Assembly (NCBI GenBank): GCA_030612185.1 | Contig: JAUWOI010000301.1 | Span: forward strand, 1 to 5,794 | Length of the DNA stretch: 5,794 nt | Direction of reading: 5' to 3' | DNA from: Anaerolineae bacterium | GTDB lineage: Bacteria > Chloroflexota > Anaerolineae > B4-G1 | In this document: piece by piece, positions 1 through 4,170 of the stretch | Position numbering within the stretch: the stretch's first letter is position 1 | How the letters are laid out: every line of letters begins with the position of its first letter | Notes under the pieces: generated by a model | The model's database searches: none | Seen by the model: only the letters and a program-made list of their open reading frames with translations | Told to the model about the DNA's origin: nothing | Program-made: the position numbers and the translations under genes

Positions 1-1
1 A

Positions 2-136
2 CGCGGTGTCGATACACAGCGGTTCGTCCGGAAATTGGGGAAGGTATCCCCCGCGGTCATGCGGTCAATCGTTGCGGCAATTGCAGCAGTTATTGAGTAT
101 GAGCAGTATTCTGCCGTGCAGGCAATAGGGGGATAG
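2..136 (+). CDS. C-terminal fragment of a PemK/MazF-like toxin (left-truncated by window edge)
   Basis: The frame starting at base 2 is open from the window edge to a TAG stop and encodes about 44 residues, including RFVRKLGKVSPAVM followed by an alanine-rich helix. A 'R-hydrophobic-x-x-K-L-G-x-hydrophobic-S' segment followed by a short amphipathic helix is the usual C-terminal ending of PemK/MazF-type mRNA endonuclease toxins, which cleave mRNA in the cytoplasm and pair with an upstream antitoxin. The active-site part would lie outside the window, so intactness cannot be judged. The tail after the helix (IEYEQYSAVQAIGG) is longer than I would expect, which may mean the end is altered. The identification rests on a short stretch only, but the toxin-antitoxin neighbourhood supports it. 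Confidence 0.45.
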   Translation, partial: RGVDTQRFVRKLGKVSPAVMRSIVAAIAAVIEYEQYSAVQAIGG

Positions 137-271
137 TGCAGGAACAGGCGAGCGATACCGTGCCGCCGAGGTGCTTGAGGAAATGGAGCGTCTGGCAAGG
201 AAGACGGGCAGGCCAGCGATTGGCCAGACGGCACTGGCCTCCTGCGCCGCATAGACCGCGCGGTGGGGGGA
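137..271. other. unassigned stretch between toxin-antitoxin relics
   Basis: No convincing gene is seen here. One forward frame (129-254, stop TAG at 252-254) is open and reads as a charged helix (around YRAAEVLEEMERLA) followed by KTGRPAIGQTALAS. It has only an internal ATG at 183, and I cannot assign it. It could be the remains of another toxin or antitoxin. A perfect 6-bp hairpin, GGCCAG/CTGGCC (222-227 with 234-239), lies inside it. Confidence 0.3.
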
Positions 272-430
272 GTGACACCTGAGCAACAGGCTGCCGACGA
301 CGAGATGCTACTACCTGAGTATGACTTTTCTGGTGGGCAGTTAGCGCGGCCAACGCGAAACGAGGATGAGTTGTCAGTGAAAGAAATCGAAGTGGGCATA
401 CCAAGTTTAATGGAGTGTAATATCCGTTGA
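272..430 (+). pseudogene. antitoxin-like fragment with EYDFSGG motif, rearranged tail
   Basis: This frame is open to a TGA at 428-430 and has no ATG near its head. The first plausible start is GTG at 272, with a G-rich run directly abutting it, which is too close for a normal ribosome binding site. It encodes about 52 residues beginning VTPEQQAADDEMLLPEYDF. The EMLPEYDFSGG head is typical of a small antitoxin family in which it normally continues 'VRGKYY/HY'. Here it continues QLARPTRNEDELS, so the rest of the domain is missing or replaced. The head is nearly identical in DNA to that of the antitoxin-like gene at 1358. I read it as a relic, but a short expressed protein cannot be excluded. 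Confidence 0.4.
279..336 (+). repeat. duplicated antitoxin head, copy 1
   Basis: This 58-bp segment matches 1374-1428 with a single base substitution (GAGCA versus GAGCG) and one extra CTA triplet. The extra triplet adds one Leu without shifting the frame. Similarity stops abruptly after TCTGGTGG in both copies, apart from a short shared GTTAGCGCG word found 4 bp further on here (340-348) but nearly 190 bp further on in the other copy (1615-1623). Confidence 0.85.
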
Positions 431-462
431 AACGATGGGCCAACGAAATGGGATTGGGTTTA

Positions 463-470
463 GGGAGGAA
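463..470 (+). promoter_or_regulatory. Shine-Dalgarno for the antitoxin at 475
   Basis: GGGAGGAA lies 4 to 6 nt before the ATG at 475. It selects this start (MEAIRVQQ) over the in-frame TTG/ATG codons further upstream, whose translation does not resemble the antitoxin family. Confidence 0.7.
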
Positions 471-474
471 TCTA

Positions 475-753
475 ATGGAAGCTATTCGAGTCCAGCAAGT
501 CATTGCAGAAGATGGCAAAGTAGTAATCACAGATTTACCCTACAAAAAGGGGCAAGCCGTCGAAATCATTTTACTACTTCAACCTACAAGAATCGCTCCA
601 CGTTCTCGCTTGACAGTACAACAATTACGACAATCAGGGCTGATTGGCTTATGGAAGGATCGTAATGATATTCGAGATAGTTCTGCTTACGCCCGGCGGT
701 TGAGAGAACAAGCACAAAAGCGTGGAGACATCAGCTATGATTTTGTTGGATAG
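475..753 (+). CDS. VapB-like antitoxin of a PIN-toxin pair
   Basis: This encodes a 92-residue protein. Residues 1-35 (MEAIRVQQVIAEDGKVVITD, then LPYKKGQAVEIILL) have the 'x-V-x-x-DG-x-V-x-x-x-LP-x-x-x-G-x-x-VE-hydrophobic' pattern of AbrB/VapB-like DNA-binding swapped-hairpin folds. Residues 46-83 carry LTVQQLRQSGLIGLWKDR and DSSAYARRLREQAQ, a C-terminal region seen in antitoxins that partner PIN toxins and that would wrap the toxin. The expected role is to bind and neutralise the toxin and to autoregulate the operon. Its last 17 bases overlap the PIN toxin gene starting at 737, a classic antitoxin-first translational coupling. The reading frame is intact although its partner is broken. The exact Pfam family is not assigned. 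Confidence 0.75.
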   Translation: MEAIRVQQVIAEDGKVVITDLPYKKGQAVEIILLLQPTRIAPRSRLTVQQLRQSGLIGLWKDRNDIRDSSAYARRLREQAQKRGDISYDFVG

Positions 754-1133
754 CGACGTGATGATAGACTTATTGCGCCAGTATCCATCGGCAGTGGAAT
801 GGTTCAATACCCTGGAAGACGAGGAAGAGATAATCCTTCCCGGATATGTGGTGATGGAACTGATTCAAGGTTGCAGGAACAAGATAGAACAAGAGAGACT
901 GCAACGCGAGTTAGCGACTTACGGGGTGGGTCTGGCCTTCACCCGAGGATTGTGATAGAGCACTCGGGGTTTTCACACGGTATCGTCTCAGCCATAACGC
1001 TGGTTTGCTGGACGTGCTGATTGGTCAGACAGCAATAGCACTCGGCATACCACTATGCACATTCAACCAAAAGCATTACCAGTTCGTACCAAGGTTGCAG
1101 ACCATTCAACCCTACGAAAGAGGCAGTGAGTAA
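737..1133 (+). pseudogene. vapC: VapC-like PIN-domain toxin, disrupted by a one-base frameshift
   Basis: Translation from ATG 737 gives MILLDSDVMIDLLRQYPSAV and onward to YGV, then runs out of frame and stops at a TGA after 72 codons. Removing one G from the G-rich run at 923-930 restores VWPSPEDCDRALGVFTRYRL and a complete 131-residue protein ending at TAA 1131-1133. The restored protein has PIN ribonuclease landmarks: Asp5 in LLDSDVMI, Glu41 in VVMELIQG, Asp92 in NAGLLDVLIGQTA, and a TFNQKHY segment near the C-terminus with Asn110 at the usual fourth acidic position. PIN toxins are Mg-dependent RNases that cleave tRNA or rRNA. The start overlaps the antitoxin stop. The frameshift could be a real inactivating mutation, a sequencing or assembly error in a homopolymer, or less likely a +1 recoding site. 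An active toxin is lost unless the shift is suppressed. Confidence 0.8.
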
Positions 1134-1190
1134 TCACGTTGCTGGTCAGGTTGAGACTAGGTCAATTGAGGAGTGTGGTGTTCAGGTGTT

Positions 1191-1214
1191 CCTTCGGCGA
1201 TCTCAGGACAGGCT
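1191..1214 (+). repeat. CCTTCG...CTCAGG dispersed-repeat unit, degenerate copy
   Basis: CCTTCGGCGATCTCAGGACA followed by GGCT aligns with the unit at 1242-1266 (CCTTCGACTGTGCTCAGGGC followed by AGGCT), with a few substitutions and a one-base gap. Confidence 0.5.
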
Positions 1215-1241
1215 CCTACCCAGGCGTGCATCGCTGGTAAC

Positions 1242-1287
1242 CCTTCGACTGTGCTCAGGGCAGGCTGGCTTTATGCGAAGCCCTGAG
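1242..1287 (+). repeat. CCTTCGAC...CTCAGGG repeat with interleaved inverted partners
   Basis: The unit CCTTCGACTGTGCTCAGGGC is a motif I recognise as widely dispersed in environmental bacterial genomes, including Chloroflexota. Here CTTCG (1243-1247) is complementary to CGAAG (1276-1280), and CTCAGGG (1254-1260) is complementary to CCCTGAG (1281-1287). The two pairings interleave, so RNA could form either alternative hairpins or a pseudoknot. Confidence 0.5.
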
Positions 1288-1357
1288 GACAATGGCCACA
1301 ACCTGCTAGTCCCGTGAGTCGGAAGCGACCAAAGAGGCTGATAGACCATGACCAAAT

Positions 1358-1609
1358 ATGAACGACGAGTTATCTGAGCGACAGGCTGCCGACGACGAGA
1401 TGCTACCTGAGTATGACTTTTCTGGTGGCGTGCGTGGCAAACACTATCAGGCCATCATCCACAAGGCGGATGGGACAACTGAGGTACAGGACTTTGCGTT
1501 GCCGGAGGGAGCGGGTGGCCTTGACCCTGAAACGACGGCGCTTTTGCATTTGTGGTGGGGGTTGTGGCGGGGTAGGTTTTGCATGGGGCCGGCGCGGCGG
1601 CTCGGCTAG
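1358..1609 (+). CDS. orphan antitoxin-like protein with EYDFSGGVRGKHY motif, abnormal C-terminus
   Basis: This encodes an 83-residue protein. Residues 1-52 follow a recognisable small antitoxin family: EMLPEYDFSGGVRGKHY, then IHKADGTTEVQDFALPEGA, then GLDPE. In relatives the end continues as 'D-x-x-A-Y-F-P-D-S-x-x-V-N-x-A-L-R-x-L'. Here it becomes TALLHLWWGLWRGRFCMGP and Arg-rich residues, which does not look like the family, so the tail is probably frameshifted or replaced. No toxin gene follows. The AAGAGG at 1332-1337 is about 10 nt from another ATG at 1348, which opens only a 9-codon frame (MTKYERRVI). This makes the true start uncertain and supports decay. It is more likely a broken gene than a working antitoxin. 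Confidence 0.5.
   Translation: MNDELSERQAADDEMLPEYDFSGGVRGKHYQAIIHKADGTTEVQDFALPEGAGGLDPETTALLHLWWGLWRGRFCMGPARRLG
1374..1428 (+). repeat. duplicated antitoxin head, copy 2
   Basis: This is the partner of 279-336: 55 bp with one substitution and lacking the extra CTA triplet. Both copies are read in the same protein frame (Q-AADDEM-LPEYDFSGG), and they diverge immediately afterwards. Confidence 0.85.
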
Positions 1610-1641
1610 GTGCCGTTAGCGCGCCAGCCATTCCAGAGGAA

Positions 1642-1660
1642 GGTAGAAGTTTCATCTACC
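1642..1660 (+). promoter_or_regulatory. leader hairpin upstream of the DUF5679-like gene
   Basis: GGTAGA (1642-1647) and TCTACC (1655-1660) form a perfect 6-bp stem with a 7-nt loop, 13 nt before the ribosome binding site of the gene at 1688. It has no T-tract, so it does not look like a terminator. It may be a leader structure or chance. Confidence 0.3.
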
Positions 1661-1673
1661 CAAGACTATATCT

Positions 1674-1680
1674 AAGGAGG
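1674..1680 (+). promoter_or_regulatory. strong Shine-Dalgarno for the gene at 1688
   Basis: AAGGAGG is followed by a 7-nt spacer and ATG, the strongest ribosome binding site in the window. It argues that the very short gene downstream is real. Confidence 0.8.
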
Positions 1681-1687
1681 TTTCGCA

Positions 1688-1846
1688 ATGGAATTCGAAG
1701 GTTACTGTGTCAAGTGTCACAAGAAGCAGACAATCAAGAACGGCACTGTCGAGAAGACAGCAAAAGGTCGGCGAATGGCCAAGGGCACCTGTCCAGAATG
1801 TGGGACGAAAGTGAATCGCTTCCTGCCAAACAAGGATGCGGGATAG
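1688..1846 (+). CDS. small zinc-ribbon protein, DUF5679-like
   Basis: This encodes a 52-residue protein beginning MEFEGYCVKCHKKQTIKNGT. It has two CxxC knuckles, Cys7/Cys10 (YCVKC) and Cys35/Cys38 (TCPECG), separated by 24 residues with a basic, Lys/Arg-rich middle (KTAKGRRMAKG). This matches the layout of the DUF5679 family of tiny zinc-binding proteins common in Chloroflexota and Actinomycetota, whose function is not established. The four cysteines would bind one zinc ion, and the basic stretch suggests a nucleic-acid or ribosome contact, which is inference only. A near-perfect AAGGAGG 7 nt upstream fixes the start. It appears monocistronic: decayed antitoxin DNA lies upstream, and a possible terminator lies about 90 bp downstream. 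Confidence 0.85.
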   Translation: MEFEGYCVKCHKKQTIKNGTVEKTAKGRRMAKGTCPECGTKVNRFLPNKDAG

Positions 1847-1936
1847 AATCCGGGTTTCGAACAGCGATCCCACGCGAACGTGAGCCTGCTACACCACGGG
1901 GCGCTTGGACAGCCGGAGAGATCATCGCGTTGATGG

Positions 1937-1959
1937 GGTAGTTTGAGAACTCCTTTTTT
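1937..1959 (+). terminator. possible weak intrinsic terminator after the DUF5679-like gene
   Basis: GG-T-AGTT (1937-1943) can pair with AACTCC (1948-1953) with one bulged T and a 4-nt loop, followed directly by six T (1954-1959). The stem is short, but the position 90 bp after the gene and the T-run fit a Rho-independent terminator. The rest of 1847-1974 holds no gene that I can support. Confidence 0.35.
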
Positions 1960-1976
1960 GACAACACAGGCAGATG

Positions 1977-2080
1977 AATGGGACACAGATCAACACAGAT
2001 TGTACGGATAAACCACCTAGGTGGTAAACACGGAAAAATCAGTGAAAATCCGTCTGATCTGTGACTATCCGTGTTCCATT
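1977..2080. repeat. ACACGGAT/ACACAGAT imperfect palindrome, copy 1 (upstream of fabG)
   Basis: The arms AATGGGACACAGATCAACAC... (1977-2000) and ...ATCTGTGACTATCCGTGTTC... (2057-2080) are reverse complements at 19 of 24 positions. The element repeats the words ACACAGAT, ACACGGA and ATCCGT and has a perfect 14-bp palindrome, ACCACCTAGGTGGT, at 2012-2025. A related element lies at 2892-2983. Such ACACGGAT-rich palindromes are dispersed non-coding repeats in environmental bacterial genomes, recalled here without a search. The element reaches to within 40 bp of the fabG start, so it would be part of any fabG leader RNA if transcription starts upstream of it. Confidence 0.75.
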
Positions 2081-2118
2081 TCAAGTTCTTAAATCACCCC
2101 ATTGATGGAAAGGAAACT

Positions 2119-2874
2119 ATGGACAAGTCGCTGGAGAACAAAGTCGCCGTAGTGACCGGCGCCTCGCGCGGCATCGGACGAGCCATCGCGCTGGAACTGG
2201 CGCGGCGCGGCGCTCGTATCGTGGTCAACTACAACCGCAGTGCGGAGGCCGCCGCCGAGGTCGTGGCCGCCATCGAGGCCGCCGGTGGGCAGGCTATCGC
2301 GGTCCAGGCCGACGTCGGCGATTTCAAGCAGGCCGCAGGGCTGATCCAGGCGGCGCTGGACACCTTCGGCCAGATAAACATCCTGGTCAACAACGCCGGC
2401 ACCACCAGCGACCAACTGCTGATGTTGATGAAGGAAGAGGACTGGGACAACGTCCTGCGCACCAACCTCAAGAGCGTGTTCAACTGCTGCAAAGCCGCCG
2501 CCCGCCGGATGATGCGACAACGATGGGGGCGGATCATCAACATCAGTTCTATCTCTGGCATCGCGGGGCAGGGCGGGCAGACCAACTACGCCGCCTCCAA
2601 AGCGGGCATCATCGGCTTCACCAAGAGCCTGGCCAAGGAACTGGGTCCCCGCAACATCACCGTGAACGCCGTCGCGCCGGGATTCATCCCCACCGCTCTG
2701 ACCGCCGATATGCCGGATGAGTGGAAGCAGCAGGTAATCGAGATGACGCCGCTGAAGCGTATGGGACGGCCCGAGGAGGTAGCCTACGCCGTCGCCTTCC
2801 TGGCCTCCGATGAAGCCTCTTTCATCACCGGTGAGACATTAACTGTAGACGGTGGCCTGGTGATGCAAGGCTGA
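2119..2874 (+). CDS. fabG: 3-oxoacyl-[acyl-carrier-protein] reductase
   Basis: This encodes a 251-residue classical short-chain dehydrogenase/reductase that reduces 3-oxoacyl-ACP to 3-hydroxyacyl-ACP with NADPH in the cytoplasmic fatty-acid elongation cycle. The Rossmann cofactor motif TGASRGIG is at residues 13-20, NNAG at 91-94, and the catalytic tetrad is Asn116, Ser144, Tyr157 and Lys161 (NYAASKAG). The PGF motif is at 187-189 and the FabG-like ending LTVDGG is near the C-terminus. Length and the Ser/Tyr/Lys spacing equal those of E. coli FabG. The start at 2119 is preferred (MDKSLENKVAVVTGASRGIG, with GGAAAGG just upstream). An in-frame ATG at 2071 lies inside the repeat and is rejected. 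No other fatty-acid gene is adjacent, so a related SDR acting on another substrate remains possible. Confidence 0.88.
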   Translation: MDKSLENKVAVVTGASRGIGRAIALELARRGARIVVNYNRSAEAAAEVVAAIEAAGGQAIAVQADVGDFKQAAGLIQAALDTFGQINILVNNAGTTSDQLLMLMKEEDWDNVLRTNLKSVFNCCKAAARRMMRQRWGRIINISSISGIAGQGGQTNYAASKAGIIGFTKSLAKELGPRNITVNAVAPGFIPTALTADMPDEWKQQVIEMTPLKRMGRPEEVAYAVAFLASDEASFITGETLTVDGGLVMQG

Positions 2875-2891
2875 GCAATGAACAATGAAAT

Positions 2892-2983
2892 ATGGAACAC
2901 GGATCAACACGGATCACACGGATGTACACAGATAAAGATAAAGAATCCGTGAGAATCCGTTTCACCTGTGTGTATCCGTGTGC
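2892..2983. repeat. ACACGGAT/ACACAGAT imperfect palindrome, copy 2 (between fabG and the Asp23 gene)
   Basis: The left half carries successive words AACACGGAT, AACACGGAT, CACACGGAT and ACACAGAT. The right half carries ATCCGT twice, then ACCTGTGTGTATCCGTGTG. It shares word content, length and arm order with 1977-2080 but lacks that copy's central 14-bp palindrome. It begins 17 bp after the fabG stop. An open frame through it (from 2892) joins the downstream gene in frame, but its translation (HGSTRITRMYTDKDK) is repeat-derived. Confidence 0.75.
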
Positions 2984-3032
2984 TATTTTTGGCTGTTTTG
3001 GGACTAGGCCTACTATGTATTTACCAATGAAC

Positions 3033-3040
3033 AAAGGAGG
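3033..3040 (+). promoter_or_regulatory. Shine-Dalgarno choosing the Asp23-family start
   Basis: AAAGGAGG lies 4 nt before ATG 3045 and after ATG 3027, so it supports the downstream start and excludes both the 3027 and the 2892 starts. Confidence 0.7.
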
Positions 3041-3044
3041 TGGG

Positions 3045-3383
3045 ATGGAAACGGAACCTAAGATCGGCAAGATAACCATTGCACCAGAGGTGCTGGAGAC
3101 CACCGCCCGCCTCACGACGCTGGCCGTACCAGGCGTGGCCCGTATGACTTCACCGCCAGGCATGCGGCGTCTCCTGCGACACGATGGGGTGAAAATCGAG
3201 GTCATCGGCAACAGCGTGCGCGTGAGATTGTACGTCGTGACCGGACCGGACGTCAACATGCTCAACGTAGGCCGCCAGATACAGGCCGAAGTCACCCGCG
3301 CGATCCAGGACATGATCGGCATGGAAGTCCAGTCCGTTGACGTGCACATCGAGGACGTGGCATACGTCTCTGAGGAAGTGTAA
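3045..3383 (+). CDS. Asp23/Gls24 family envelope stress response protein
   Basis: This encodes a 112-residue protein beginning METEPKIGKITIAPEVLETT. GKITIAPEVLETTARLTTLA and VPGVARM, followed by a central beta-rich part (VKIEVIGNSVRVRLYVVTG) and a C-terminal VTRAIQDMIGMEVQSVDVHI segment, are the standard layout of the Asp23/Gls24 (DUF322, YloU/YqhY-like) family. No membrane segment is present. Members in Gram-positive bacteria are linked to cell-envelope stress and, for YqhY, to control of acetyl-CoA carboxylase. The role in this lineage is not shown. The gene lies 29 bp before nusB in the same direction, and a YqhY-NusB pairing is well known in Firmicutes, so an operon is likely. The start is set by AAAGGAGG. 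Confidence 0.85.
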   Translation: METEPKIGKITIAPEVLETTARLTTLAVPGVARMTSPPGMRRLLRHDGVKIEVIGNSVRVRLYVVTGPDVNMLNVGRQIQAEVTRAIQDMIGMEVQSVDVHIEDVAYVSEEV

Positions 3384-3412
3384 TTGGCCTGCAATTCGGG
3401 AGCATCACAACT

Positions 3413-3877
3413 GTGAAGATCCGCCACCAGGCTCGCATCGTGGCGCTACAAGCGCTGTATGAGATTGACTGCGCGCACCATCCTCCCGCCGCCGTGCTGG
3501 AACAACGGCTGGCTGGGAGCCGACTGCCGTCGGCTGCCGTTGCCTTCAGCCACCACCTGGTGAACGGCGTGCTCGAGCATCAGTCCGTGCTCGACGTTTT
3601 CATCCATCGCCACGCTCCCGAGTGGCCGCTGGAACAGATGGCCTACATTGATCGTAACATCCTGCGCATCGCGATCTTCGAGTTCGCCGTGGACAGCAAC
3701 ACGCCCATCAAGGTAGCCATCAACGAGGCCGTCGAACTGGCCAAGGCCTTCGGCTCCGACAGTGCCCCGCGCTTCGTAAACGGCGTGCTAGGCGCATTGG
3801 TCGAACACAAGGATGCTATCGCGCAGGCAGTCAATCAGGCAGTCAATGAGACGGCTGCGGCGAGGGGCAAGCAGTGA
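3413..3877 (+). CDS. nusB: transcription antitermination factor NusB
   Basis: This encodes a 154-residue all-alpha RNA-binding protein that, with S10 (NusE), binds boxA in nascent rRNA and supports antitermination and rRNA processing. Family landmarks are the N-terminal RHQARIVALQALYEID, the central LEQMAYIDRNILRIAIFE, then TPIKVAINEAVELAKAFGS and the terminal RFVNGVLGAL. The length is normal for the family, with a short Ala/Gln-rich tail (AQAVNQAVNETAAARGKQ). The start codon is GTG, with GGGAG at 3398-3402 about 10 nt upstream. The order Asp23-family gene then nusB implies co-transcription. In the Firmicutes arrangement, accB/accC precede this pair; here they are absent and fabG occupies the upstream position. 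Confidence 0.93.
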   Translation: MKIRHQARIVALQALYEIDCAHHPPAAVLEQRLAGSRLPSAAVAFSHHLVNGVLEHQSVLDVFIHRHAPEWPLEQMAYIDRNILRIAIFEFAVDSNTPIKVAINEAVELAKAFGSDSAPRFVNGVLGALVEHKDAIAQAVNQAVNETAAARGKQ

Positions 3878-3961
3878 ATGTAAGCGTTCACGTGTGGTTG
3901 CTGTGGGACACTACAACGAATGAAGAATAAAACGAATGGTCAGGCAGAGCAAAAATTCGTT

Positions 3962-4081
3962 TTACTACTCAGGTGCAACGCACTTTTGCTACAAATCTGT
4001 CTGTTCTACGGTGCAACCTGCTGGACAAAATCGCTGAAATGGCAAGAGACAAGTGCGTTGCACCTTATGGCTGAGTAGTAA
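3962..4081. mobile_element. MITE-like inverted-repeat element
   Basis: The left end, TTACTACTCAG then GTGCAACGCACTT (3962-3985), is matched in reverse complement by AAGTGCGTTGCACC (4051-4064) and CTGAGTAGTAA (4071-4081). The right arm differs only by about 7 extra bases containing TTATGG. A third GGTGCAAC lies in the centre (4010-4017). The 10-bp word AAATTCGTTT occurs on both sides (3953-3962 and 4083-4092) and could be a target duplication. There is no coding capacity. It could be a non-autonomous transposon end pair or a long structured RNA element. Confidence 0.55.
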
Positions 4082-4155
4082 CAAATTCGTTTGTTTCCCA
4101 ATTCGCTGTAGTGTTGTGGAAGCAAGACAGACTTTCCGAGAAGTCTCCATCAATT

Positions 4156-4162
4156 AAGGAGG
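4156..4162 (+). promoter_or_regulatory. Shine-Dalgarno for the membrane protein at 4171
   Basis: AAGGAGG with an 8-nt spacer to ATG 4171 selects this start over the in-frame ATG at 4111, which lacks a site. Confidence 0.75.
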
Positions 4163-4170
4163 AAAATCGA

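Larger units (their letters stand above)
1134..1357. other. intergenic region with degenerate CCTTCGAC-type repeats
   Basis: No gene is supported. The open frame here (1126-1317) translates to the peptide TLRLCSGQAG, which is a typical by-product of a dispersed CCTTCGAC...CTCAGGGCAGGCT repeat rather than of a protein family. Two related repeat units and an inverted partner are described separately. Confidence 0.55.
3878..4170. other. intergenic region with a MITE-like element
   Basis: No gene is supported. From left to right it holds a 10-bp AT-rich inverted pair, TAAAACGAAT (3928-3937) and ATTCGTTTTA (3955-3964), which could form a weak hairpin after nusB. It then holds the inverted-repeat element at 3962-4081 and the leader of the membrane-protein gene. 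I see no convincing -35/-10 promoter. Confidence 0.6.

Noticed and set aside
427..474. Antitoxin start upstream of 475
   Set aside because: The extra residues do not fit the VapB-like fold, and GGGAGGAA directly precedes 475.
1126..1317. 63-aa open frame after the VapC relic
   Set aside because: It contains the TLRLCSGQAG repeat-derived peptide and no ribosome binding site or family features.
1850..1940. Possible tRNA around GGGTTTCGAAC
   Set aside because: A T-arm-like word is present, but no acceptor stem, anticodon arm or D-arm can be fitted around it.
1579..1941. 120-aa frame overlapping the DUF5679-like gene
   Set aside because: It runs out of frame through the well-supported zinc-ribbon gene and has no recognisable features.
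1956..1986. TTGACA at 1958-1963 as a fabG promoter -35
   Set aside because: No -10-like hexamer at 16-18 bp spacing, and the match overlaps the putative terminator T-run.
2071..2118. FabG start at ATG 2071
   Set aside because: It begins inside the repeat's right arm, adds residues absent from the family, and has no ribosome binding site; ATG 2119 gives the normal FabG length.
2892..3044. N-terminal extension of the Asp23-family gene from ATG 2892
   Set aside because: The extension is translated ACACGGAT repeat (STRITRMYTDKDK), and a strong ribosome binding site sits before ATG 3045.
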